The notes under the pieces: model-generated
The model's database searches: none
The model's input: only the letters and a program-made list of their open reading frames with translations
What the model was told of the DNA's origin: nothing
Made by a program: the position numbers and the translations under genes
NCBI RefSeq assembly: GCF_022354465.1
Contig: NZ_CP092361.1
Location: 2,014,522 to 2,078,521 of the forward strand
DNA length: 64,000 bases
Direction: 5' to 3'
From: Wielerella bovis
GTDB lineage: Bacteria; Pseudomonadota; Gammaproteobacteria; Burkholderiales; Neisseriaceae
In this document: positions 15,854-25,185 of the stretch, piece by piece
Position numbering within the stretch: the first letter of the stretch is position 1
How the letters are laid out: each line of letters begins with the position of its first letter

Positions 15854-16597
15854 ATGTTAAACAGCCGCTATGTTCATCTCCACGAAGCACTGGGTTTAGG
15901 CGTAATGTGGCTCAATGCCAATGCCAAAATCATTACCCCAATCTCAAATCCTGTTTCTACGCCTGATACAAATACTTTTCAGGCTGTCTCAGTCGCGCCC
16001 ACACCTAGCAAACACGAACATAGCAACGCTCGTTTAGCTGCATTACAACGAGTGCGTGGCAATACCAATCTACCCAGTACAACCGAAAATCATCTGCACG
16101 ATAACATTCAAACCATTCCCCATATCATCACACAAGCCACACAACAAAGCGTTGTTACGCCACAAAACGCAACCATTATGGCAATGAGCGTATGTCCTTC
16201 GGTGCAAGATATTGCTGCTAAAAAATTATTCAGCGGTGATGACGGTGTGATGTTGTACAAAATGTTGGCAGCGATTGGCTTGCAAGCGCAAGATGTGTAT
16301 TTGACCACATGGCTGAAAGATTTTCCCGATTTCAACCCCAAACCACCAACCGAAATCGTGGTAGCTGCTGCGCCACGTGTGGCACAAGAATGGCAACAAA
16401 GTGGCGCAAAAGCCTTGTTATTATTGGGCGATTTGTTTTTTGACCGCGAAGACGTACAACAACAGATTGAACAATTTTGTCCGCATCATCAACGTTTTAT
16501 CATTCCCCACCCTATGCGAATCATCAACAATCAAACACTCAAACGTGGCGCATGGGAAACTTTGCAGCGTTTGGAAAAACACATCAAGGCAGCCTGA
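15854..16597 (+). CDS. Degenerate uracil-DNA-glycosylase-like protein
   Basis: 247 residues. The C-terminal 130 residues follow the family 4/5 uracil-DNA glycosylase layout: LFSGDDGVMLYKMLAAIGL (compare the usual FVG-x-AG-x-LL-x-KML-AIGL), then VYLTTWLKD, LLLGDLFF and IIPHPMRIINNQTLKRGAWE at the end. The motif A position reads AMSVCPSVQD instead of GEAPG, and the four iron-sulphur cysteines of family 4 are absent. The N-terminal 110 residues are Thr/Asn-rich and probably disordered. It may bind DNA without being an active glycosylase. A DUS gives its last codons and stop (AAG GCA GCC TGA), five bases before radC. Confidence 0.65.
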   Translation: MLNSRYVHLHEALGLGVMWLNANAKIITPISNPVSTPDTNTFQAVSVAPTPSKHEHSNARLAALQRVRGNTNLPSTTENHLHDNIQTIPHIITQATQQSVVTPQNATIMAMSVCPSVQDIAAKKLFSGDDGVMLYKMLAAIGLQAQDVYLTTWLKDFPDFNPKPPTEIVVAAAPRVAQEWQQSGAKALLLLGDLFFDREDVQQQIEQFCPHHQRFIIPHPMRIINNQTLKRGAWETLQRLEKHIKAA

Positions 16598-16601
16598 AAA
16601 C

Positions 16602-17282
16602 ATGAGTATTAAAGATTGGGCGACTGGCGAGCGTCCGCGCGAAAAACTATTGCAACGTGGCGCCAATGCATTGAGTGATGCGGAATTATTAGCGATTTTG
16701 TTGCGTGTAGGAACGCAAGGCATGAGTGCGGTGGATTTGGCACGTTCTTTGTTAGACAACTACGGTGGTTTAGGCGGCGTAATGCACGCATCGGCAGATG
16801 AGTTGAGCCAACACAAAGGCATGGGTTTAGCGGCATACGCACAATTTGCCACAGTATTGGAAATTGGTCGGCGCGTATTGAGCGAAGAATTACGTCAGCA
16901 GCCAGTATTCAATAATCCGCAAGTAGCGGGCGATTTTTTGCGTTTGCGAATTGGGCGCGAACGTGTGGAAGTCAGCATGGCATTGTTTTTAGATACACAA
17001 AATCGTTTGATTGCGTGTGAAGAATTATCGCGTGGCACGGTGGCGGAAAATATTGCGTATCCACGCGAAGTGGCGCGATTGGCATTGCAGCATCACGCTG
17101 CCGCTGTCTTATTCGCGCATAATCACCCATCAGGCAGCCTGAAACCTTCGCCCGAAGATTTTGCGTTTACGCAGCGTTTACAAGCAGCATTGGCATTGCT
17201 GGATATTGTGTTGCTAGACCATGTAATTGTTACAGCGACGGCAACGGTTTCGTTTGTGGAACAGGGTTGGTTGAAATCGTGA
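16602..17282 (+). CDS. radC: RadC/JAB-domain protein
   Basis: 226 residues from the ATG at 16602, five bases after the preceding stop; the DUS between them partly serves as leader. It starts MSIKDWATGERPREKLLQRG, typical RadC. A helix-hairpin-helix-like N-terminal region precedes the JAMM metal site, with HNHPSGSLKPSPED near residue 175 (HXHX plus a downstream Asp) and the earlier conserved Glu in VEVSMALF. A DUS within it encodes the GSLK of that motif. RadC is linked to recombination and transformation rather than direct repair; its enzymatic activity is unsettled. Confidence 0.93.
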   Translation: MSIKDWATGERPREKLLQRGANALSDAELLAILLRVGTQGMSAVDLARSLLDNYGGLGGVMHASADELSQHKGMGLAAYAQFATVLEIGRRVLSEELRQQPVFNNPQVAGDFLRLRIGRERVEVSMALFLDTQNRLIACEELSRGTVAENIAYPREVARLALQHHAAAVLFAHNHPSGSLKPSPEDFAFTQRLQAALALLDIVLLDHVIVTATATVSFVEQGWLKS

Positions 17283-17321
17283 TGATTGGGTTTCAGGCTG
17301 CATTTTGATTTTGCATCTTAA

Positions 17322-17431
17322 AATAGTCGTTTCAAATTAATAAAATAAGACAAGGCGACAGCGACCACCGTGTACAGCCAGTACATAAGGGAGCTGACAA
17401 CGCTGTATTATTTTTATTTCAAACGACTATA
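17322..17431. repeat. Correia-like element, TAGTCGTTTCAAATT type
   Basis: Starts ATAGTCGTTTCAAATTAA and ends ATTTCAAACGACTATA; core GACAAGGCGACAGCGACCACC and GGGAGCTGACAACGCTGTA. Same core as the 1195 copy but with different terminal repeats, which nevertheless match each other. Confidence 0.85.
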
Positions 17432-17541
17432 CAAAAAGTTTCAGTCTGAAAATATTTTTATTGCAAATTATTTTTATTTATCACTTTCCAGAAAAACGAT
17501 ATAATCCATAATCTTTTGATTTTTCAGGCTGCCTTTCTACC

Positions 17542-18306
17542 GTGTTTCAACTCAATCAAGTTCAATTTGCCGTACCAGAGCGCGTGTTATTGCACAACAT
17601 TAATCTCACCTTTCATACCCAAAAAGTGTACGGTTTAATCGGACACAACGGTTCGGGCAAATCCACCTTACTTAAATTATTGGTGCGCCAACATCGCGCC
17701 ACAGCGGGCAAAATTTTGTTGGACGGTAAATGCGTGGACGATTACTCGCCCCGTGAATACGCCCAACATTTAGCCTATTTACCGCAACATTTGCCTGCCG
17801 CCGCCGCGCTGACTGCTGAAGAATTGGTCAAAATGGGACGATACGCATGGACAGGTTTAACAGGGCGCGAAACCGAAGCCGACCGAGCCGCCGTTCAACG
17901 CGCATTGGCATTGACTCGCACCGAAAAATTTCGCCACGAATTTGTGGACAACCTATCAGGCGGCGAACGTTCGCGTGTATGGTTGGCGATGTGTTTGGCG
18001 CAAGAAAGCCGCTATTTATTATTGGACGAACCTTTGGCAGCTTTGGACATTGCACATCAATTAGACGTGATGACTTTGGTACGCGAATTGTCGCGTGAAC
18101 TGGATTTGGGTGTAATCGTTGTGATTCACGACATCAATTTAGCGGCACGATTTTGCGATGAATTGGTGGCATTACACCAAGGGCAAGTGCTTAAAGTAGG
18201 GCAGCCTGAAAATATTATGACCGCAGATGTTTTGCGTGATATTTACAGTGTAGAGATGCAAATTTTGCATCATCCAATTACGGGCAATGTGATGGCTGTG
18301 CCGTAG
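17542..18306 (+). CDS. fhuC: Ferric hydroxamate ABC transporter, ATP-binding protein
   Basis: 254 residues from a GTG at 17542. Walker A GHNGSGKSTLLKLL near residue 37, signature LSGGERSRVWLAM near 135, Walker B YLLLDEPLAALD near 158 and H-loop VVIHDINLA near 195 are intact. It energises import of iron-siderophore complexes with FhuB and FhuD, whose genes follow on the same strand. Upstream, TATAAT at 17500-17505 with a weak TTTATC -35 is a candidate promoter, and AT-rich DNA there could hold a Fur site, though I see no convincing palindrome. A DUS lies in the leader and one encodes QPENI near residue 224. Confidence 0.92.
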   Translation: MFQLNQVQFAVPERVLLHNINLTFHTQKVYGLIGHNGSGKSTLLKLLVRQHRATAGKILLDGKCVDDYSPREYAQHLAYLPQHLPAAAALTAEELVKMGRYAWTGLTGRETEADRAAVQRALALTRTEKFRHEFVDNLSGGERSRVWLAMCLAQESRYLLLDEPLAALDIAHQLDVMTLVRELSRELDLGVIVVIHDINLAARFCDELVALHQGQVLKVGQPENIMTADVLRDIYSVEMQILHHPITGNVMAVP

Positions 18307-18386
18307 TTTCAGGCTGCATTTATTAGAACAAATATATTTTCAGGCTGCCTATCCATAAAAAAGGCAGCCTGAAAACCAAAAAAATC

Positions 18387-19229
18387 ATGAAAAAACTATT
18401 TTTTATTTTATTACTTTTACCCGCATTCACGCTCGCTGCGCCACGCATCGCCACATCTGATTGGACAGTCGCCGAAACGCTGACTGCATTGGGCAGACCT
18501 CCGATTATGGTTGGCGACAAAACTGCGTATCGCACATGGGTTGCGCATCCTGCTTTGCCGCCATCCACCGCCGATATGGGTTTACGCATGCAGCCGAACC
18601 GCGAATATTTGCATCGCATGCAACCCGATTTTTTTATCCAAACACCATTTTACGCAGGCATAGAAAACCAGTTAGCACAAATCGCGCCCATCAAAAAAAT
18701 AGCGACCGCCACCGAACAAGGCACAACATGGACACAAACACTTATCGCCACACGCCAAATCGCCATTTGGGCCGATGCCAAACCACAAGCAGAAAAAATC
18801 ATTGCCGATGCAGAAAAACATTTCGCTATACAAAAACAACAACTTGTATCATTTAATAAACGTCCGATTGCCGTGATTCAATTTGCCGATGCGCGACATG
18901 TTCGTGTGTATGGCAACACCAGCTTGTTTCATGTGGTGCTGGGCAAACTGGGTTTGCAAAACGCATGGACGGGCGAGAGTAATGCGTGGGGTTTTGCTAA
19001 TGTAGCGTTGAGCGATTTGGCAAGGCTGCCTGAAAATACGCTGGTGTTGATTGTGAAACCCAATCCATTGGGTTTAGAACAATCTTTGCAAAACAGTGTG
19101 TTATGGAAACGTTTGCCAATGTCGCTCCGTGAAAATCATCGTTTTGTGGACACGGCTTGGGCGTATGGCGGTATTCCGTCTATGGTACGGTTTAGCGATT
19201 TACTGGTAGATGCATTGCGTCAAAAATGA
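18387..19229 (+). CDS. fhuD: Ferric hydroxamate ABC transporter, substrate-binding protein
   Basis: 280 residues. A cleavable signal peptide (MKKLFFILLLLPAFTLAA) has no lipobox Cys, so it is a soluble periplasmic protein. The mature part aligns in my memory with E. coli FhuD: MVGDKTAYRTWV, PSTADMGLRMQPNREYLHRM, VYGNTSLFHVVL and NAWTGESNAWGFANV. It captures hydroxamate siderophores such as ferrichrome and hands them to FhuB. It lies between fhuC and fhuB. A DUS inside encodes RLPENT near residue 213. Confidence 0.92.
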   Translation: MKKLFFILLLLPAFTLAAPRIATSDWTVAETLTALGRPPIMVGDKTAYRTWVAHPALPPSTADMGLRMQPNREYLHRMQPDFFIQTPFYAGIENQLAQIAPIKKIATATEQGTTWTQTLIATRQIAIWADAKPQAEKIIADAEKHFAIQKQQLVSFNKRPIAVIQFADARHVRVYGNTSLFHVVLGKLGLQNAWTGESNAWGFANVALSDLARLPENTLVLIVKPNPLGLEQSLQNSVLWKRLPMSLRENHRFVDTAWAYGGIPSMVRFSDLLVDALRQK

Positions 19230-19274
19230 GGTTTCAGGCTGCCTTTTATACCCAATATCATCATCTCACTTATC

Positions 19275-21221
19275 ATGAAAAAATCCCTATTCTTCCCACT
19301 TTCAGGCTGCCTGTTGCTGCTGTGTCTAGCCCTATCAGCCACTTTATTCACACAACAATGGGTGCACCCATTTACCGCATTATTCCAATCGCCCGATTTT
19401 CTGCCTTTGGATGCGTTATTGTTTCACAGCACAGTTTTGCCACGTTGGTTGATGGCGCTGGTTGCAGGTGGTGCATTGGCGGTGGCGGCGATTTTGTTGC
19501 AACAAGTGATGCACAATCCGCTCGCATCTGATAGTACATTGGCAGTTAGCAGCGGCGCACAAACAGCGATGTTATTGGCGATTATTTTTGCACCAACGTG
19601 GGCAACTTCATCGACAATAGTAGCATTTAGCGGTGCATTGGTAGCATTAGGTGTGGTGTTGTGGTTATCGGCAAAAGGCGGATTTCGTCCGCTAACAGTG
19701 GTATTGGCTGGTTTGGTTGTTTCTTTGTATTTAAGTGCGATTACATCTGCGCTAACGGTGTTTTACAGCGAAGAAACACGTGGCGCAGCAATGTGGGGCG
19801 CAGGTTCTTTGCTGCAAGATGGCTGGTCGCCTGTGTTGAAATTAACCGCCATCATCGCCGCTGCTTTGGTAGCGATTTCTTTGATTATCAAGCCATTAGC
19901 CATTATGTCTTTGAGCGATGAACAAGCTGCGGCGTTGGGTATCCCTGTCAAACGTATTCGTTTAGCGGCTTTGATATTGGCGGCATTTTTATCGGCAAAT
20001 GTGGCGGCAACGGTCGGTATGCTTGGTTTTATCGGTTTGGCGGCGGCGAGTGCGACACGTTTATTGGGCGTGCGGACGTTGGCGCGACAAATTTTAGGCG
20101 CATTTGTGTTGGGTGGATTATTGTTGTGGTTGGTGGATTTGGTGCTACAAATTTTGGCGCATTATGGTGTGGTGGATTTACCCGCAGGCGCGGTTTCGGC
20201 AGTGGCAGGTGTACCATTATTGTTGTGGTTGATGTTGCGGACGAAGTTTCAGGCTGCTTTATCATCACGCAGTCGGCAAATAAAAAGGCAGCCTGAAAAA
20301 TATGGTTTATTACTGATTTTATTGATTGTAGCGATATTTTTTTCTTTATTTATCGGACAAACAGAACAAGGTTGGTATGTTTCAGGCAGCCTGAATGTGT
20401 TGGAATGGCGTTATCCTCGTTTGCTGACGGCGATGTCGGGTGGCGCATTATTGGCAACGGCTGGCGTATTGTTGCAACGCATCACGCATAATCCGATGGC
20501 AAGCCCTGAATTATTGGGGATTAGTTCGGGCGCGGCGGTAGGCGTGATGACGGCGGTATTGTTATTTAATGTAGCAATGGACGGTTGGGGATTTTGGTTA
20601 GCAGGTACAATCGGTGCCGCTTTGACTTTGGGTGCGATTGTATGGTTTAACCACAAAAACGGAATGCAGCCTGAAAAAGTATTGCTAACAGGCATGGCTT
20701 TGGCAGCATTGGCAAGTGCATTGGTACAAATTTGGGCGACTTCGGGCGATTATCGCATCATGCAAATGCAAACATGGTTATCGGGTTCAACCTATGCCGC
20801 AACGCCTGAACGCGCGTGGATTTTGTTAATTTTGACGGTGGTGGCGGTGGGATTGATGGCGCCATTGCAACGTTGGTTGGGTTTGTTAGGATTGGATAGT
20901 TTGGTGGCACAATCGGCAGGTGTGCCTGTGGTTTGGGCGCGTTGGGTATTGATTGTGGCAGCGGCAGCGATGACGGCAGCGGCAACTTTAACCATTGGTC
21001 CATTGAGTTTTGTTGGCTTACTCGCGCCGCAGTTGGCAACGATGTTGGGCGCGCGTTTGCCACGGCAACAGTTGATTGCAGCGGCATTACTCGGTGCGTG
21101 CATTATGACCGCAGCGGATTGGTTGGGGAGACAAATCGCGTTTCCGTATGAAATTCCTGCTGGGATTGTGGCGACTTTGTTGGGCGGGGCGTATTTTTTG
21201 GTGTTGATTCGGAAGATTTAA
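19275..21221 (+). CDS. fhuB: Ferric hydroxamate ABC transporter, fused permease
   Basis: 648 residues, two FecCD-type permease units in one chain as in E. coli FhuB. Each half has about ten membrane helices, with GALAVAAILLQQVMHNPLA in the first and GALLATAGVLLQRITHNPMASP in the second. The halves are joined by a linker (about residues 322-345, FQAALSSRSRQ then KRQPEKYG) that is made of two oppositely oriented DUS. It imports iron-hydroxamate with FhuC and FhuD. No outer-membrane FhuA receptor gene is present in the window. A DUS hairpin follows the stop within ten bases. Confidence 0.93.
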   Translation: MKKSLFFPLSGCLLLLCLALSATLFTQQWVHPFTALFQSPDFLPLDALLFHSTVLPRWLMALVAGGALAVAAILLQQVMHNPLASDSTLAVSSGAQTAMLLAIIFAPTWATSSTIVAFSGALVALGVVLWLSAKGGFRPLTVVLAGLVVSLYLSAITSALTVFYSEETRGAAMWGAGSLLQDGWSPVLKLTAIIAAALVAISLIIKPLAIMSLSDEQAAALGIPVKRIRLAALILAAFLSANVAATVGMLGFIGLAAASATRLLGVRTLARQILGAFVLGGLLLWLVDLVLQILAHYGVVDLPAGAVSAVAGVPLLLWLMLRTKFQAALSSRSRQIKRQPEKYGLLLILLIVAIFFSLFIGQTEQGWYVSGSLNVLEWRYPRLLTAMSGGALLATAGVLLQRITHNPMASPELLGISSGAAVGVMTAVLLFNVAMDGWGFWLAGTIGAALTLGAIVWFNHKNGMQPEKVLLTGMALAALASALVQIWATSGDYRIMQMQTWLSGSTYAATPERAWILLILTVVAVGLMAPLQRWLGLLGLDSLVAQSAGVPVVWARWVLIVAAAAMTAAATLTIGPLSFVGLLAPQLATMLGARLPRQQLIAAALLGACIMTAADWLGRQIAFPYEIPAGIVATLLGGAYFLVLIRKI

Positions 21222-21228
21222 ATGCAAG

Positions 21229-21260
21229 AGGCAGCCTGAAAACAAGCTTTCAGGCTGCCT
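21229..21260 (+). terminator. DUS inverted-pair terminator after fhuB
   Basis: AGGCAGCCTGAAA and TTTCAGGCTGCCT separated by ACAAGC. No long T run follows, so termination strength is uncertain. Confidence 0.65.
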
Positions 21261-21321
21261 AAAAAACTATTTTAATTATTGTGTTATTGATACAAAAATG
21301 ACGTTCATATTCAAGAGATGA

Positions 21322-21430
21322 TATAGTCGCAGGACTGAAAAAGCAGTACGGCGTTACCAACGCCCTTATGTACTATTCGTACACGGCGGGCGTTGTCGCC
21401 TTGTACTGCATTTTCATTTCTACGACTATA
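21322..21430. repeat. Correia-like element, TAGTCGCAG / TAGAAATGAAAATG type
   Basis: A 109 bp copy from TATAGTCGCAGGACTGAAAA to TTTTCATTTCTACGACTATA. The core carries TACGGCGTTACCAACGCCC and GGCGGGCGTTGTCGCC. Its ends match the 31298 and 27774 copies while its core is nearer the CCACGCCC class, so it is a mosaic. The rest of the 313 bp gap after fhuB has DUS copies only. Confidence 0.85.
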
Positions 21431-21534
21431 TAAATGATAGGCAGCCTGAAAATGATTGAATCCATCTTTATTGTATTCATATTGCGTGGGCAGCGGGCGC
21501 CTACTCTACGCTTGCTACAAAGTCAGTTTCTACG

Positions 21535-22209
21535 CTATCCATAATTGTTCAATCGCTCAACAATCGCTTCACGCGCCAAATCATCTTTTGCTTGAATCAT
21601 GTCAGCAAATATTCTTTTAACGGTTTCATATTGTGTAAAATCAAAATTGCTTAAAGAAATTGTCCGTATTTCTTGATTGGCTGTTGCTTTCAATTCACAA
21701 TTTTTCAATTTTCTTTCTATCCAACTGCGTATTGTTTGCATATATGTTGCACTGCGACTGTCCTGATGAATCAATATTTCTACATAAAAATATGTTCCGC
21801 CTCGTCCGTGAATTAAGAAAAATTGGTGCTGTAAAATATCTGCCCAAAAAACAGGCGGATAAGCAGAATTTAATTCTTGATTATAAAAATAAAATTTTTC
21901 TGGCGTGATGATTAATTCGGGTTCTTGAAAATGTTTTTGGCTAAGCCCCTTATATTTAATCTGATACCAAACATATATTCTTTTAATGATTTCTATACAG
22001 CTTACTATTATTATAATAATAAAAATAAGGTTCAATCCGCCAAGAATTAAAAAAACTTTCCATTCTTGTTCATTGTTTTCAATAGGAATAGGGGGCATAA
22101 GAACGTAACTAATAAATGAACACAGCAGGATTCTCAAAATATATTCTAAAACAGATTGCATTGTTGCACTTGTCGTATAATCGGCGGCGTAAAGTTTATA
22201 AGTCTTCAT
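21535..22209 (-). CDS. Unknown protein with two membrane helices
   Basis: 224 residues. Two hydrophobic segments near residues 20-42 and 52-75 are followed by a soluble domain with ITPEKFYFYNQELN and IHQDSRSATYMQTIRSWIE, and a charged helical C-terminus. The layout (two helices then a small cytoplasmic domain) is like YcxB-type proteins but I cannot confirm the family. Base use is more AT-rich than in neighbouring housekeeping genes and no DUS lies inside the gene, which may hint at later acquisition. It ends near 21535 and is followed upstream by the glutaredoxin-like gene on the same strand. Confidence 0.7.
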   Translation of the reverse strand: MKTYKLYAADYTTSATMQSVLEYILRILLCSFISYVLMPPIPIENNEQEWKVFLILGGLNLIFIIIIIVSCIEIIKRIYVWYQIKYKGLSQKHFQEPELIITPEKFYFYNQELNSAYPPVFWADILQHQFFLIHGRGGTYFYVEILIHQDSRSATYMQTIRSWIERKLKNCELKATANQEIRTISLSNFDFTQYETVKRIFADMIQAKDDLAREAIVERLNNYG

Positions 22210-22246
22210 TTTGATTTTCTAAATTTGTTTTTCAGGCTGCCTTAAA

Positions 22247-22492
22247 TTATCTATTTGATGCAGCCTGAATATAATCACGCAAGGCTGGTTCATCTAAAAA
22301 ATAATGACAAATTTCCGTATCGCCATGCAACAATACAGGCACAAGTTCATTGTATTTTTCTTCCAAATCGGGAAAATCATCAATCGCCACAATTTCCACA
22401 TCAAAACCCAACTCGGCTTGTAAAGGTTGCAGCGCATCGCGCATTTGATGACACAGGCTGCAATATTCACGGAACATTAAGGTTAAAATCAT
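22247..22492 (-). CDS. Glutaredoxin-like thioredoxin-fold protein
   Basis: 81 residues from the ATG at 22492, preceded by TGAAAGAAAAAAC. A redox CXXC is present in REYCSLCHQM (Cys at about residues 11 and 14), followed by EIVAIDDFPDLEEKYNELVPVLLHGD, where the cis-Pro of the thioredoxin fold is in VPVL. Proteins of this kind reduce disulphides or bind glutathione in the cytoplasm. A partial DUS encodes the C-terminal IQAAS. It is downstream of hemB on the same strand with a DUS pair between. Confidence 0.85.
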   Translation of the reverse strand: MILTLMFREYCSLCHQMRDALQPLQAELGFDVEIVAIDDFPDLEEKYNELVPVLLHGDTEICHYFLDEPALRDYIQAASNR

Positions 22493-22553
22493 GTTTTTTC
22501 TTTCATAAAATGGTTTTTCAGGCTGCCTTTTGGTATTTAGGCAGCCTGAAAAA

Positions 22554-23558
<1,005 letters not shown>

Positions 23559-23625
23559 TTATCCTTGTTGCAATTAAATAATAGAAATAAGAATTTTGGT
23601 ATTTTATAATCGTTCAAAATAAAAA

Positions 23626-23733
23626 TATAGTCGTTCAAAATTAACACGAACAAAGTAACCATGCCCACCCCGTGTACACTAGTACATAAGGGCATTGGCA
23701 ACGCTGCACTATTTGTATTTGAAACAACCATAC
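23626..23733. repeat. Degenerate Correia-like element, possibly nested
   Basis: TATAGTCGTTCAAAATTAACACG to TATTTGAAACAACCATA, core CCATGCCC and GGGCATTGGCAACGCTG. The ends no longer pair perfectly. Flanking sequence (TATAATCGTTCAAAATAAAAA on the left and GTGTCAGCAATGCGGTATT then TTTTAAACAACTATTA on the right) looks like the remains of a further copy around it. Confidence 0.6.
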
Positions 23734-23800
23734 ATACAAGTGTCAGCAATGCGGTATTCTGTTGATTTTAAACAACTATTAAGTAAACAAGGAACACAAT

Positions 23801-24502
23801 ATGCAAACATGGCAACGAGCGCATAGTGAGCCGCATTATTCTTCACGAAACAAATGGCTACGCGCGGCAGTTTTGGGCGCAAATGATGGCTTGATTTCTA
23901 CCGCCAGTTTGTTGATGGGCATGGTAGCCGCCAACGCCAGCACACAAACTTTGTGGCTGACAGGCATGGCGGCTTTGGTGGCAGGGGCTGTGTCTATGGC
24001 GGCGGGAGAATATGTGTCGGTATCCAGCCAAGCGGATACGGAACGCGCTGATTTGGCAAAAGAAAGCAAGGAATTGTCGGAGCATCCGCAGCGTGAATTA
24101 ACTGAATTGACCGATATTTACCGCAGTCGTGGTTTGGATGATGATTTGGCGCATCAAGTCGCGCTGGCTTTGACGCGACACAATGCTTTGCAAGCGCATG
24201 CACGTGATGAGATTGGCTTGACCGATGAATTGGCTGCCAATCCGTTTCAGGCTGCCTATGCCAGCGCAATCGCGTTTTGTGCGGGTGCGTTGCCGCCTGT
24301 TTTGGTGGCGGTTTGGGCGGATAATGCGAAAATGGGTTTGGCAATCACGGCGTTATTGGGGTTGGCATTATTAGGTGCGGTGTCGGCAAAATTGGGCGGT
24401 GCGCCTGTGTTGCCTGCGATGCGGCGTGTGATAATTTGGGGCGTGATTGCGTTGGCAAGTACGGCGATTATTGGCGGATTATTTGGGGTTCAGGCTGCCT
24501 GA
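23801..24502 (+). CDS. VIT1/CCC1-family iron/manganese transporter
   Basis: 233 residues. The N-terminus shows RAAVLGANDGLISTASLLMGMVA, the first-helix signature of the VIT1/CCC1 family, followed by AGAVSMAAGEYVSVSSQADTERAD, also typical. A cytoplasmic charged loop carrying metal-binding Glu residues follows, then three C-terminal helices. It moves Fe2+ or Mn2+ out of the cytoplasm across the inner membrane. Two DUS are in the gene: one encodes FQAAYAS near residue 150, another the last residues and stop (CAG GCT GCC TGA). Ribosome site: AAACAAGGAACACAAT. Confidence 0.92.
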   Translation: MQTWQRAHSEPHYSSRNKWLRAAVLGANDGLISTASLLMGMVAANASTQTLWLTGMAALVAGAVSMAAGEYVSVSSQADTERADLAKESKELSEHPQRELTELTDIYRSRGLDDDLAHQVALALTRHNALQAHARDEIGLTDELAANPFQAAYASAIAFCAGALPPVLVAVWADNAKMGLAITALLGLALLGAVSAKLGGAPVLPAMRRVIIWGVIALASTAIIGGLFGVQAA

Positions 24503-24549
24503 AAATGTTTTTGTATATTTTTATAGTAATTTGAATGAGAAATATAAAA

Positions 24550-24581
24550 AGGCAGCCTGAAAAATGGTTTTCAGGCTGCCT
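24550..24581. terminator. DUS inverted-pair terminator between convergent genes
   Basis: AGGCAGCCTGAAAA and TTTTCAGGCTGCCT with a four-base loop, between the convergent transporter (plus) and unknown gene (minus). It probably ends both. Confidence 0.75.
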
Positions 24582-24590
24582 AAACTGTTT

Positions 24591-25115
24591 TCATCCATAC
24601 CTGTGCGCTAAAAATAATATGATACAGAGAGACCACGTTAAAAACGTTATTACCAGCGATAAAACCGAAAATTCACGTTGCCTATAACGAATATCTTTGA
24701 TTTCTTTCCACATTCTTTCGTGTGCTATTTTCATAGCAAACTTTTTATCCTGCCCAAGATGAAAATTGCCCTGAATCAAAAATGATGTTTGGCGCGCCAA
24801 ATTGGTGCGTACCAAAGCCACATTATCGGCATAAAATTTGGTTTCTTTGTGTTTAAAAGCACACAGATACTGATATTCTTCCAAACAAACCACTTCGGCA
24901 TAATGCTTTTTGTCGTGAACAATCGCCAGTTTTATCATGACACCATGTTTGGCAGGATAGTGTCTTTGGGTGATTTCTGCATTGGGTAAACGGATGATTT
25001 TAGCGCTAAACGTGTCAAACGCATCGTTGCGGATAAACATGACAAGACTCGCCCATCCAGCTACAAAAAAACCTAATAACGCTAAAAACAAAGAAGATTT
25101 TGATTGCATACGCAT
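24591..25115 (-). CDS. Unknown protein with N- and C-terminal membrane helices
   Basis: 174 residues. A membrane helix near residues 8-27 (LFLALLGFFVAGWASLVMF) and one near 148-168 frame a middle domain of about 115 residues with EVVCLEEYQYLCAFKHKE and NFHLGQDKKFAMKI. I recognise no family. The topology suggests a periplasmic or cytoplasmic loop held by two anchors. No DUS lies within it. The pepA terminator is directly upstream, so it probably has its own promoter. Confidence 0.7.
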   Translation of the reverse strand: MRMQSKSSLFLALLGFFVAGWASLVMFIRNDAFDTFSAKIIRLPNAEITQRHYPAKHGVMIKLAIVHDKKHYAEVVCLEEYQYLCAFKHKETKFYADNVALVRTNLARQTSFLIQGNFHLGQDKKFAMKIAHERMWKEIKDIRYRQREFSVLSLVITFLTWSLCIILFLAHRYG

Positions 25116-25136
25116 CCTATGCTAAAAAATATAAAT

Positions 25137-25162
25137 ATGGGATACAAAAACTTGTATCCCAT
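25137..25162 (-). terminator. Terminator of pepA
   Basis: Perfect stem ATGGGATACAA / TTGTATCCCAT with a four-base loop. On the minus strand it is followed by an AT-rich stretch with T runs. It lies 24 bases past the pepA stop, with a DUS between. Confidence 0.75.
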
Positions 25163-25185
25163 CGTTTTTTCAGGCTGCCTGAAAC

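Noticed and set aside
16377..16601. N-terminal extension of radC
   Set aside because: It overlaps the preceding gene in another frame; the ATG at 16602 gives the standard RadC N-terminus.
24591..25115. Candidate toxin or immunity for the 174-residue unknown protein
   Set aside because: Two anchors and middle domain give no motif of such families; no partner gene adjacent.
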